A stretch of DNA of 64,000 bases from a bacterium. Its GTDB lineage: Bacteria > Pseudomonadota > Gammaproteobacteria > Burkholderiales > Burkholderiaceae_C. Positions within the stretch are counted from its first letter, which is position 1, and each line of letters opens with the position of its first letter. The translations under genes and the position numbers were made by a program. The notes below the pieces were generated by a model. It searched no databases. It was not told where the DNA came from and saw nothing but the letters and a program-made list of their open reading frames with translations. Below are positions 29,343-37,565 of this stretch, piece after piece. The stretch is taken from assembly GCA_030824555.1 (NCBI GenBank), contig JAVBXK010000054.1, positions 23,752-87,751 of the forward strand, in the 5' to 3' direction.

Positions 29343-30527
29343 ATGAGCAGAGAAGTTGTTGTTGTCAGCGGCGTCCGTACCGCCATCGGTACCTACGGTG
29401 GCAGCCTGAAAGACACCCCCCCCACCGAACTGGCCGCACTGGTCGTGCGCGAATCGCTGGCACGCGCTGGTGTGGAAGGCAAGGACGTGGGTCATGTGGT
29501 GTTCGGCCATGTGGTCAACACCGAACCCAAGGACATGTACCTGAGCCGTGTGGCAGCCGTCAACGGTGGCTGCGCTGAAGGCACGCCCGCTTTCAACGTC
29601 AACCGCCTGTGCGGCTCGGGCCTGCAAGCCATCGTGTCGGCCAGCCAGAGCATTCTGCTGGGCGACACCGACATCGCCATCGGTGGCGGTGCCGAAAACA
29701 TGAGCCGTGGCCCCTACGCATCCCTGACCGCCCGCTGGGGTGCGCGCATGGGTGACGTGAAGATGGTTGACATGGTGGTGGGCGCGTTGCACGACCCCTT
29801 CCACACCATCCACATGGGTGTGACCGCCGAAAACGTGGCTGCCAAATTCGGCATCACCCGTGACATGCAGGATGCCCTGGCCGTTGAAAGCCACAACCGC
29901 GCGCAGCGTGCCATTGAAGCCGGGCTGTTCAACGACCAGATCGTGCCCGTCATGCTCAAGAGCAAAAAAGGCGAAGTGGCCTACGCCACCGACGAACACT
30001 ATCGCCCCAACTGCGTATTGGCCGACATGGCCAAACTGAAGCCTGTGTTCGTCAAAGAAAACGGCACCGTTACCGCTGGCAACGCTTCGGGCATCAACGA
30101 CGCGGCTGCGGCCGTGGTGCTGATGGAAGGCCAGACCGCCCAGGCCCGTGGCCTGAAGCCGCTGGCCCGCCTGGTGGGTTATGCCCACACCGGCCTGGAC
30201 CCCAAGATCATGGGCGTGGGCCCCATCTCTGCCACGCAAGCCGTGCTGAAGAAAACCGGCCTGACCGTGAACGACCTGGACGTGATCGAGGCCAACGAAG
30301 CCTTTGCCGCCCAAGCCTGCGCCGTGACGCGCGAGTTGGGCCTGGACCCCGCCAAGGTCAACCCCAACGGTTCCGGCATTTCCCTGGGTCACCCCATCGG
30401 TGCCACGGGCGCGCTCATCACCGTGAAAGCGCTGTATGAACTGCAACGCGTCCAGGGCCGTTACGCCTTGGTCACCATGTGCATTGGCGGCGGCCAGGGC
30501 ATTGCCGCCATTTTTGAGCGCATGTAA
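29343..30527 (+). CDS. bktB: Beta-ketothiolase / acetyl-CoA C-acetyltransferase
   Basis: Condenses or cleaves acyl-CoA units for ketoacid degradation or polyhydroxyalkanoate synthesis. The 394-residue enzyme closely follows the Cupriavidus BktB sequence from memory ([43 protein letters not shown]). The thiolase triad is present: Cys90 in NRLCGSG, His350 in [10 protein letters not shown] and Cys380 in MCIGGGQG. It is a single-gene unit with a CGGAG ribosome-binding site and a strong terminator. Confidence 0.95.
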   Translation: MSREVVVVSGVRTAIGTYGGSLKDTPPTELAALVVRESLARAGVEGKDVGHVVFGHVVNTEPKDMYLSRVAAVNGGCAEGTPAFNVNRLCGSGLQAIVSASQSILLGDTDIAIGGGAENMSRGPYASLTARWGARMGDVKMVDMVVGALHDPFHTIHMGVTAENVAAKFGITRDMQDALAVESHNRAQRAIEAGLFNDQIVPVMLKSKKGEVAYATDEHYRPNCVLADMAKLKPVFVKENGTVTAGNASGINDAAAAVVLMEGQTAQARGLKPLARLVGYAHTGLDPKIMGVGPISATQAVLKKTGLTVNDLDVIEANEAFAAQACAVTRELGLDPAKVNPNGSGISLGHPIGATGALITVKALYELQRVQGRYALVTMCIGGGQGIAAIFERM

Positions 30528-30549
30528 CCCTCAAAATTCCTTAAAACAT

Positions 30550-30590
30550 AGCACCTGTCGCTTATGAATAAAGCGACAGGTGCTTTTTTT
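30550..30590 (+). terminator. bktB terminator
   Basis: AGCACCTGTCGCTT pairs perfectly (14 bp) with AAGCGACAGGTGCT and runs into seven T. It lies 23 bases after the stop. The flanking AAAACATAGC and central GCTTATGAATAAAGC resemble the AT-rich dispersed repeats, so it may be a recruited repeat. Confidence 0.92.
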
Positions 30591-30637
30591 ATGGTGAATT
30601 TTCATCCTATCACCCGCCTCCCCACTCCCACGCCCCG

Positions 30638-31393
30638 TCAGGGTGTGGCGAGTTCGTCCTGAAACCCCCCGGCCCGCAGGGTGATCACCAGCGTGTCGCG
30701 CCAGCCCAGCGCATCGGCCTCTGTCGGCTGAATGGGCGTGCTTTCGTGGATGACCTTCTCGTCATCGAGCAACAGCAGTGACCATGGCTGCGCGAGTGTG
30801 AACCGCTGACCCATGGGGCCATTGGCCTCGAACACCCGGCTTTCGCCACCTTTGATGCCGTGGCGCCCCACCATGAACACAGCCACGAAGTCGACACCGT
30901 CACGGTGAGCCCCTTCTGGCGTCGGGCGTCCGATGCCACCTGCTGTGTCAATGCGGAACATGTGTGCTTCGACAAACCATGGCTGTGCGCCCTTCAGCGC
31001 CGATGCCAGGCCACCCAGCGACAGCAACAGCTGCGACCAGCCCGCGCTGTTCACGCATGCTGGCAGCAATTCGCCAAACCAGCGCTCCATCCCGCCATGC
31101 AAGGCGTTGTAGGCCAGCGGCTGCCAGTGTGCGCGGTGTGGCACCTGACGGACCGCACCGCCTTCCACCACGAACGACCCGTGGCGCCGCTTGCGGTAGC
31201 GCCCGCCGTCTTTCAGGAATTCATCGGGTGGCAAATCGGCCCAGAAGGGCGCCAGATCGGCCAGCTGATGGGCCGCAACACCCAGCAACTGACACGTATC
31301 CTCAGCGCTGATCACGGCAAAACCCTGTTCGCGCAGGGTGGATTGCACGGCAGCGTGCGGTGTCAAGGGTGGCTGGCAATTGGCTTGGGGCAT
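30638..31393 (-). CDS. 2-oxoglutarate/Fe(II) dioxygenase-family protein
   Basis: 251 residues similar to the 2OG-Fe dioxygenase family that includes bacterial amino-acid hydroxylases. The iron facial triad is visible as HRD in PEGAHRDGVDFVAVFMVGR and the later His in DDEKVIHESTPI, with an Arg in LGWRDTLVITLR for the cosubstrate. Free amino acids are the substrates of the characterised relatives; here it is unknown. I start at MPQANCQP (31393). Divergent from the hemerythrin gene. Confidence 0.82.
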   Translation of the reverse strand: MPQANCQPPLTPHAAVQSTLREQGFAVISAEDTCQLLGVAAHQLADLAPFWADLPPDEFLKDGGRYRKRRHGSFVVEGGAVRQVPHRAHWQPLAYNALHGGMERWFGELLPACVNSAGWSQLLLSLGGLASALKGAQPWFVEAHMFRIDTAGGIGRPTPEGAHRDGVDFVAVFMVGRHGIKGGESRVFEANGPMGQRFTLAQPWSLLLLDDEKVIHESTPIQPTEADALGWRDTLVITLRAGGFQDELATP

Positions 31394-31620
31394 GTGCGGG
31401 CTTTCGATGCAAACAAGGGCGAGTGGCACCACAGCGGTGCGTGGCTGCCAAGTCTAAGCCCGTCTTTTGGCTTGCCTCGCCATGGTGGCCCCCGTGCAGC
31501 GGGGTCAGGTGGCCACCATCGAACAGAAATCTGTCCTGGATCAAGGTCGCGCGTCGGGGACGGTGGCACATTGCCCACCGGGCTGCCGAATGTGCAGCTT
31601 GGCTTTCACAGGAGATTCAC

Positions 31621-32040
31621 ATGGCTTTGCTCACATGGTCAGACACCCTGACACTGGGTTACCCGCCGATGGACGATCTGCACAAGCAGTTCGTTGAACG
31701 GCTGACCGTCGTTGATGCGTGCGCCAACGCAGAGCTGCCAGGCGCGTGGTCAGCACTGATTGACTGTACCCAGAGCCTGTTCGAGCGCGAAAACAACTGG
31801 ATGGCCACGACCCATTTTTCTTCGGCCGAGAACCACACCATTCAGCACAAAGTGGTGTTGAACGTCATGCGCGAAGGCCTGGCACAGGCACGGTCGGGCC
31901 AAGACGTGGAGGTGCGCAAAATGGCCGCCGAATTGGCCTGCTGGTTTGCCAAGCACATCCAGTCACTGGATGCTGCGCTGGCCCTTCACATGAAAAGCAG
32001 CGGCCTGACGGGCGACGCCACCCCTACCGTGATGCATTGA
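31621..32040 (+). CDS. Bacteriohemerythrin-like protein with one ligand replaced
   Basis: 139 residues with the four-helix hemerythrin pattern beginning LTWSDTLTLGYPPMDDLHKQF. Likely di-iron ligands are His21, Glu57, His72, His76, His112 and Asp117. The position normally held by the second-helix His (HFxxEE) is Leu53 in SLFERENNW, so one iron ligand is missing. Function could be oxygen or NO sensing/storage with an altered or single-iron site. The start at 31621 has AGGAG just upstream. The 227-base gap before it has a GC hairpin (GGTGGCC...GGCCACC, near 31480-31516). Confidence 0.85.
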   Translation: MALLTWSDTLTLGYPPMDDLHKQFVERLTVVDACANAELPGAWSALIDCTQSLFERENNWMATTHFSSAENHTIQHKVVLNVMREGLAQARSGQDVEVRKMAAELACWFAKHIQSLDAALALHMKSSGLTGDATPTVMH

Positions 32041-32161
32041 CCGCGTCGGGGCACCCAGTGCCCCGCCCCATGGCGGCACAAGCCGTCGACAGGGAAAACC
32101 ACAATGGCTCTCACGCAGGGCAAGCCTATATTCGAATGAATATTCATCAAGGAGAAGTGGC

Positions 32162-33079
32162 TTGACCTCCAGCGTGCAGACCGGCCCCGTTGCAACCGAC
32201 CCCATCGTTACCCCATTCGCCACACCTGGCACAGCACAACAAGCCACCACCGCCCAGCCTGATCCCACCGCCGAAACGGATGGCTACCAACCCTATGTCG
32301 AGCCCGAGCGGTCGTCCATCCTCAGCCTGAAGCTGGCCGATTTATCGGTGGCAGACCCGTTCACCTGGGTGAAGAAGGGCTGGCACGATTTCACCCGGCA
32401 CCCCAAACCCGGCCTCTTTTACGGCTTTGCCTTTTTTGCCATGGGGCACGCGCTGTGGGCGGTGTTCAAGACGGCCCCAGCCTACGTGCTGGCGCTCAGC
32501 GCCGGATTTTTATTGATGGGGCCGTTCCTGTGCCTGGGCCTGTACCACGCCAGCCGCTGCATGGAGCGCGGCGTGCGACCGTCTTTGCGCGAGTCGCTGC
32601 TGATCTGGATGCCCACCAAAGGTGCCATGGGCATCTTCGCCGGGGTGTTGCTGATCCTTGAGATGCTGTGGGGGCGGGCCTCGCTCATCGTGTTTGCCGT
32701 GACGTTCAACTCTGTGCCATCGGCAGACAACACCCTGACCCAACTGCTGGACCCCGAAAACATCGGTTTTCTGCTGACCTACACCGTGGTGGGCGGCGCG
32801 TTTGCCGGGCTGATTTTCATTGCCAGCGTCATTGCCATCCCCATGATCATGGACAGGCAGGTGGACGCCGTGTCCGCCGGGCTGACCAGCATCCGCGCCT
32901 GCGTGCAAAACCCTGGGGTGATGCTGCTGTGGGGTGCCCTGATCACCACCCTGATCGGGCTGAGCATGCTGCCCTACTTCGTGGGCCTGCTGGTGGCGGG
33001 GCCGGTGATCGGGCATGCCACGTGGCACGCCTACCGGGCCATCGTGCCCGCTGACATCTCTGGCAGCACCCACAGCTGA
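32162..33079 (+). CDS. DUF2189 integral membrane protein
   Basis: 305 residues: a Thr/Pro/Ala-rich cytoplasmic N-terminus of about 50 residues, then ILSLKLADLSVADPFTWVKKGW, typical for DUF2189, and about six hydrophobic helices. The start is TTG at 32162, supported by AAGGAG seven bases upstream. A perfect 12-base palindrome ATGAATATTCAT (32136-32147) abuts this ribosome-binding site and may be an operator. Function unknown. It is convergent with the acyl-CoA synthetase gene across a shared hairpin. Confidence 0.85.
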   Translation: MTSSVQTGPVATDPIVTPFATPGTAQQATTAQPDPTAETDGYQPYVEPERSSILSLKLADLSVADPFTWVKKGWHDFTRHPKPGLFYGFAFFAMGHALWAVFKTAPAYVLALSAGFLLMGPFLCLGLYHASRCMERGVRPSLRESLLIWMPTKGAMGIFAGVLLILEMLWGRASLIVFAVTFNSVPSADNTLTQLLDPENIGFLLTYTVVGGAFAGLIFIASVIAIPMIMDRQVDAVSAGLTSIRACVQNPGVMLLWGALITTLIGLSMLPYFVGLLVAGPVIGHATWHAYRAIVPADISGSTHS

Positions 33080-33097
33080 AATTTTGAATAAAAACGT

Positions 33098-33129
33098 GCT
33101 GTAGCTCTTTATATAAAAGCAGCTACAGC
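33098..33129. terminator. Bidirectional terminator made of an AT-rich repeat
   Basis: GCTGTAGCT pairs perfectly with AGCTACAGC around an AT-rich 14-base loop, with A-rich DNA on the left and T-rich DNA on the right, so it can work on both strands. The sequence (GAAATTTTGAATAAAAACG...GCTATCAATTTTT) belongs to the dispersed repeat class and serves the convergent DUF2189 and acyl-CoA synthetase genes; it also encodes the last residues (ENKN) of the latter. Confidence 0.8.
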
Positions 33130-33131
33130 TA

Positions 33132-34904
33132 TCAATTTTTATTTTCTTTGTCTTGCAGAATGCGCCACATCACCTTGCCGCTGCCGCTCTTGGGCAACGC
33201 GGTGGCGAATTCGACCGTGCGCGGGTATTTGTACACCGCCATGTTGTCGCGGCACCAGGCCACCATGTCAGCTTCCGTCACGGTGTCTTCCATGCCAGGG
33301 CGCAACACCACGACAGCCTTGACGCTCTGGCCACGGTAGGCGTCCAGCGTGGCAATCACGCAGGCCTCGGCCACGGCGGGGTGCTTGTACATCAGCGCCT
33401 CCACCTCGGCAGGCCACACCTTGAAACCACTGGCGTTGATCATGCGTTTGAGGCGGTCGGTGAGGAAAAAATAACCGTCTTCGTCCACGTGCCCCAGGTC
33501 GCCTGAACGGAAAAACCGCTTGCCATCCAATTCAAAAAACGCATCGCGCGTGGCCTCGGGACGGCGCCAGTAGCCCTGGAACACCTCGGGCCCGTGGATG
33601 ACGATTTCACCCTGCTGTCCCACGGGCAGCTCCTGCAGGGTTTCGGGGTCGACGATGCGGGCATCGGTGCTCATGAATGGCAGGCCCAGGCACTGTTGTT
33701 TGGGCGCGTCGGGCGGGTTGCAGTGTGACGGTGCAGCCGTTTCGGTCAGGCCATAGCCTTCCACGTACCGCAAGCCGTAGCTGTCCAGCAGGCGCTGCGC
33801 CACCGCTTGCGGCATGGCCGCCCCGCCACCGCCAATGTAGACCAGGCTGGTCAGGTCGTAGCTGGCGAAGTGTGGGCTGGCCAGCAGGTCCATCACCATG
33901 GTGGGGATGTTCGTCCAGTGCGTCACCTTCCACTTTGAAATCAACCGCCCGGCCAGGTCGCGGTCCCAACGCGGCATGACGATCATGGTGCCGCCGCCAT
34001 ACACGCTGCTGTGCACGCCCGACACCATGCCCGTGATGTGGAACATGGGCACCACCAGCAGCCCCACGCTTTCAGCCGTGCCGTTGCCCCACACGTTGGA
34101 CGCCACCGCGTTGTGCATGACGCTGGCATGCGTGTGCATGCAGCCTTTGGGCAAGCCCGTGGTGCCACTGGTGTAGGGCAGCACAGCCAAGTCAGCCGGC
34201 CCGGCTGTCAGCGGCGGCACCGGTGCGGTGCACGCCAGTGCCTCGGTCCAGCCACTCACGCGCACATCTGGTGCACCACTGGCGCTGACCAGTGCAGTCA
34301 CATCGTGCCGCTGGGCCAACCAAGGCACCCATGCCTCGGGCACGCCACGGCCGGTCAGGTCGGCCTGCGCGTTGGCCTCGTCGAACGCGGGCAGCACATC
34401 GGTGTAGTGCGTCACCAGCAGGTGGGACAGGCGTTGTGCAGGCGGTACCTGGGCGTTGGCGGCCAGCAGGTCGCAGGCCAGGTCGGCCGCCACGATGGCC
34501 ACCTTCACGTCTGGGTCGGTGATGTAGTGCTGCAGTTCCTGTGCGCGGTTCATGGGGTTGACCGGCACCACCACTGCATTGGCCCGCAGCACGGCAAAGT
34601 GCGCAGCCACCCATTGCGGGCTGTTCTGCATGAGCAAAATCACCCGGTCGCCGGCCTGCACACCCTGCGCGTGCAACCAGGCAGCCACGTGCTCGGCCTG
34701 CGCCAGCAGCTCGGCATAGGTCACCACGGCATCGAAGCACACCAGCGCGGGTTTGTCGGGGTAGCGCAATGCGCTGACGGCCAGGTTGTGCCACAGCGAT
34801 GTGGCAGGCGGCGTGATGGCCCTTGGCAACCTGGCGGGCCAGAACCGTTGAACAGGCAGCTTGGATTCAGTGGCTGCGGCAGCGTGTGGGTTGGCCATGT
34901 TCAT
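33132..34904 (-). CDS. Long-chain acyl-CoA synthetase (AMP-binding)
   Basis: 590-residue adenylate-forming enzyme. The P-loop is LPYTSGTTGLPKGCMHTH, then YVEGYGLTETAAPSHCN (A5), RSGDLGHVDEDGYFFLTDRLKRMINASGFKV (A7-A8 in part) and the catalytic Lys in LPKSGSGKVMWR. This is the FadD/medium-to-long-chain ligase type used in beta-oxidation. A single-gene unit, divergent from the aap operon. Its last codons lie in an AT-rich repeat. Confidence 0.9.
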   Translation of the reverse strand: MNMANPHAAAATESKLPVQRFWPARLPRAITPPATSLWHNLAVSALRYPDKPALVCFDAVVTYAELLAQAEHVAAWLHAQGVQAGDRVILLMQNSPQWVAAHFAVLRANAVVVPVNPMNRAQELQHYITDPDVKVAIVAADLACDLLAANAQVPPAQRLSHLLVTHYTDVLPAFDEANAQADLTGRGVPEAWVPWLAQRHDVTALVSASGAPDVRVSGWTEALACTAPVPPLTAGPADLAVLPYTSGTTGLPKGCMHTHASVMHNAVASNVWGNGTAESVGLLVVPMFHITGMVSGVHSSVYGGGTMIVMPRWDRDLAGRLISKWKVTHWTNIPTMVMDLLASPHFASYDLTSLVYIGGGGAAMPQAVAQRLLDSYGLRYVEGYGLTETAAPSHCNPPDAPKQQCLGLPFMSTDARIVDPETLQELPVGQQGEIVIHGPEVFQGYWRRPEATRDAFFELDGKRFFRSGDLGHVDEDGYFFLTDRLKRMINASGFKVWPAEVEALMYKHPAVAEACVIATLDAYRGQSVKAVVVLRPGMEDTVTEADMVAWCRDNMAVYKYPRTVEFATALPKSGSGKVMWRILQDKENKN

Positions 34905-34973
34905 GTGTGTGTTTGCGGGCGCAGGGTGGTTGCAGGGTGGCAGCAGACTAAACAGTCAACCGCCCACTTGCAA

Positions 34974-35106
34974 CGCTGGCGCTGTCCCCCCGGGGACGCG
35001 CCAGCGAGCCAGCCTGACGTTTTTCTGACTGGCTGCCCATCGAGGCATGTGTTGTGCTTGAAGATGCGCATGCCGTCACACTGTGGTCAAACGGCATGCG
35101 TTTTTT
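34974..35106 (+). ncRNA. Candidate small or leader RNA ahead of aapJ
   Basis: The 337-base gap between the divergent acyl-CoA synthetase and aapJ has no gene but three stem-loops in a row. CGCTGGCGC/GCGCCAGCG with an inner GTCCCC/GGGGAC is at 34974-35006, AGCCAG/CTGGCT at 35007-35034, and a terminator CGCATGCCGT/ACGGCATGCG with six T at 35067-35106. A plus-strand terminator here has no upstream gene to end, so it points to a separate short RNA or to an attenuated aapJ leader. No match to a riboswitch class I know. Confidence 0.4.
35067..35106 (+). terminator. Intrinsic terminator upstream of aapJ
   Basis: A 10-bp perfect stem (CGCATGCCGT with ACGGCATGCG), 14-base loop and T6 tract, 135 bases before the aapJ ATG. 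It ends either a small RNA or an attenuated leader transcript. Confidence 0.8.
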
Positions 35107-35241
35107 GCATACAACAGGCTCGTAAACCCCGATGTTGGCAAACAAACGCATGGGTAAAGTGCTGCCGCAGGATCGATGGTCTGTCTGCGACCGAACACCG
35201 TCAACCTCGTTTCAATCATTCACACCCTGGAGATTCGTTTC

Positions 35242-36276
35242 ATGGCATTCCCCTCATTCAAATTGGCCGCACTGGCCATTGCAGCAGTTGGAACCCTGGC
35301 CGCAGCGCCCGCCATGGCAGGCAAAACGCTTGATGCCATCAAGGCGCGTGGGCAGATTGTTTGCGGCGTGAACAGCGGCCTGGCAGGCTTCTCAGCCGCC
35401 GACTCGAATGGCAAATGGAGCGGTCTGGACGTTGACGTCTGCCGTGCCGTGGCAGCCGCCACCTTGGGTGACCCTGAAAAGGTGAAGTACGTGCCGCTGG
35501 TGGCCGCCCAGCGCTTCACAGCCCTGCAGTCTGGCGAAATCGACGTGCTGTCCCGCAATACCACCTTCACACTCAACCGCGACGGTGCGTTGGGCCTGCA
35601 CTCCACTGCCGTGACCTACTACGACGGTCAAGGCTTCATGGTCCCGACCAAGAGCAAGATCAAGAGCGCCAAACAGCTCAAGGGTCAAACGGTGTGCGTG
35701 CAGTCTGGCACCACGACCGAAAAGAACATGACCGACTTCTCCAAGGCCAACGGCCTGAGTCTGAAGCCTGTGGTGTTTGAAAAACCCGAAGCCACCATTG
35801 CCGCCTACTTCGCGGGCCGTTGCCTGGCCTTCACCACCGATGCGTCCGGTCTGGCCTCCTACCGCAACAAGGAAGCCAAGGACCCGGCTGAACACCTGAT
35901 CCTGCCCGAACTCATCTCCAAAGAGCCCTTGGGCCCGATGGTTCGCCGCGGTGATGACGAGTGGTTTGCCATCGTGAAATGGGTCATCCACGGCCTGGTG
36001 GAAGCCGAGGAATACGACCTGACCCAAGCCAACGTGCTGGCGCAAAAAGCCAAGAGCACCGACCCCGTCGTGCAACGCCTGACCGGTGCCACCGAAGACA
36101 CTGGCAAGAACCTGGGCCTGGACCGCGAATGGCTGCTGCGCGCCATCCAGGCCTCTGGCAATTACGGCGAAATTTTCGAACGCAACGTGGGCCCCAAAAC
36201 AGCCCTGGCCCTGCCCCGTGGCCTGAACAACCAGTGGAACAAAGGCGGCCTGATGTACGCCTACCCCGTTCGCTGA
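35242..36276 (+). CDS. aapJ: General L-amino-acid ABC transporter, periplasmic binding protein
   Basis: 344 residues with signal peptide (AAVGTLAAAPAMA) and SBP family 3 fold: TLDAIKARGQIVCGVNSGL, GLDVDVCRAVAAA, LSRNTTFTLNRDG and the C-terminal GGLMYAYPVR, all typical of AapJ. Delivers polar and other L-amino acids to AapQMP. Start at 35242 preceded by GGAG. It is separated from aapQ by an intrinsic terminator, which would give more binding protein than permease. Confidence 0.95.
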   Translation: MAFPSFKLAALAIAAVGTLAAAPAMAGKTLDAIKARGQIVCGVNSGLAGFSAADSNGKWSGLDVDVCRAVAAATLGDPEKVKYVPLVAAQRFTALQSGEIDVLSRNTTFTLNRDGALGLHSTAVTYYDGQGFMVPTKSKIKSAKQLKGQTVCVQSGTTTEKNMTDFSKANGLSLKPVVFEKPEATIAAYFAGRCLAFTTDASGLASYRNKEAKDPAEHLILPELISKEPLGPMVRRGDDEWFAIVKWVIHGLVEAEEYDLTQANVLAQKAKSTDPVVQRLTGATEDTGKNLGLDREWLLRAIQASGNYGEIFERNVGPKTALALPRGLNNQWNKGGLMYAYPVR

Positions 36277-36295
36277 TCGACAACCGCGTGACCAC

Positions 36296-36332
36296 AAACC
36301 GTTCGGGCTCCTGGGTCCGAGCGGTTTTTTTT
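36296..36332 (+). terminator. Partial terminator between aapJ and aapQ
   Basis: AAACCGTTCGG pairs with CCGAGCGGTTT (one mismatch-like shift) and is followed by eight T. Position 20 bases after aapJ and 51 before aapQ is the classic place for an attenuating hairpin that uncouples binding-protein from permease expression. Confidence 0.75.
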
Positions 36333-36382
36333 CAGCAAAGCCCCCGCCGGGGTGACTTTGCTCCCAACGGAGTGCACGGCAC

Positions 36383-37558
36383 ATGTCACCTTCCACCCCA
36401 CCCAAAAAGAACAGCTGGTCCTGGCGCAGCCAGGCGTTTCGGGGGCTGGTTTACCAGGCCCTGGCACTGGCCGTCATTGGCCTGATGGCTTGGTTCCTGA
36501 TTCACAACACGCTTGAAAACATGCGTGTGCGTGGCATCCAGAGCGGCTTCGATTTCCTGACCCAACCCGCTGGTTTCGACATTGGCGAAAGCATCATGGG
36601 GTTTGACTCGTCAGAAAGTTACTTCAAAGCCCTGATGGTGGGGCTTGGCAACACGTTGCGCGTGGCCATCCTGGGCATCATCTTCACGACCCTGCTGGGC
36701 ACCATGCTGGGTGTGGGGCGCTTTTCGCGCAACGCGCTGGTACGCGGCCTGTGCTCGGCCTACGTGGAGTTTTTCCGCAACGTGCCCATCCTGCTGCAAC
36801 TGCTGATGTGGTACCTGGCCATGACTGAGTACCTGCCAGACACACTGGAGCCCATTCAAATGGGTGCGTTCTTCCTCAGCAAGGGCGGCCTGAGTTTCCC
36901 TGCACCCGTGTGGGCACCTGGGCACGTCTGGGCCGTGTGGGGCCTGGTGGCGGGTGTGGCGGTGGCTTGGCTTTATCGCCGCTGGGCGCTGCAGCAGTTT
37001 GAAGCCACAGGGCACGTTCGCAGCCTGTTCTGGGCACCTTTGGCGATTGTGGTGGCTTGCGTGCTGCTGGGCTGGGTGGCCGGTGGTGCCCCCATGGACG
37101 TGAACGTGCCATTCAAAGGCGAATTCGCCGTGGAAGGGGGCTCGGCCCTCACCCCCGAGTTCATCGCCATCCTGTTGGGCCTCACCATTTACACCTCGGC
37201 CTTCGTGGCCGAAGTGGTGCGTGCTGGCGTCCAGTCGGTGGCACGCGGGCAAAGTGAAGCAGCAGCAGCGTTGGGTCTGTCCAAGGGCCAGGAAATGCGC
37301 CTGGTGATGCTCCCGCAGGCGCTGCGCGTGATCATCCCACCCATGACCAACCAGTTTTTGAACCTCACCAAAAACTCGTCACTGGCCGTGGCCATCGGCT
37401 ACCCCGATGTGGTCTCCATCTCCAACACAGCCATCAACCAGACCGGGCGTGCGGTGGAGTGCATTGCGATCGTGATGCTGATCTACCTCACCACGTCCCT
37501 TAGCACATCGGCACTGATGGGTTGGTACAACAAACGCGCGGCCATTCAAGAACGTTGA
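36383..37558 (+). CDS. aapQ: General L-amino-acid ABC transporter, permease AapQ
   Basis: 391-residue inner-membrane permease. YFKALMVGLGNTLRVAILGI begins the transport domain, and the EAA loop is QSEAAAALGLSKGQEMRLVMLPQALRVIIPP, with AAALG as contact for the ATPase. The long insertion between the first helices (about residues 150-250) is normal for AapQ. Works as a heterodimer with AapM. Confidence 0.94.
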   Translation: MSPSTPPKKNSWSWRSQAFRGLVYQALALAVIGLMAWFLIHNTLENMRVRGIQSGFDFLTQPAGFDIGESIMGFDSSESYFKALMVGLGNTLRVAILGIIFTTLLGTMLGVGRFSRNALVRGLCSAYVEFFRNVPILLQLLMWYLAMTEYLPDTLEPIQMGAFFLSKGGLSFPAPVWAPGHVWAVWGLVAGVAVAWLYRRWALQQFEATGHVRSLFWAPLAIVVACVLLGWVAGGAPMDVNVPFKGEFAVEGGSALTPEFIAILLGLTIYTSAFVAEVVRAGVQSVARGQSEAAAALGLSKGQEMRLVMLPQALRVIIPPMTNQFLNLTKNSSLAVAIGYPDVVSISNTAINQTGRAVECIAIVMLIYLTTSLSTSALMGWYNKRAAIQER

Positions 37559-37565
37559 GCAGCAC

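Noticed and set aside
31530..31560. FNR-like site (GGATCAAGGTC) before the hemerythrin gene
   Set aside because: Only one half of the TTGAT-N4-ATCAA dyad is present.
34974..35106. Known amino-acid riboswitch (glycine, glutamine, lysine) upstream of aapJ
   Set aside because: None of the conserved core bases of those classes could be recognised; kept only as an unassigned candidate RNA.
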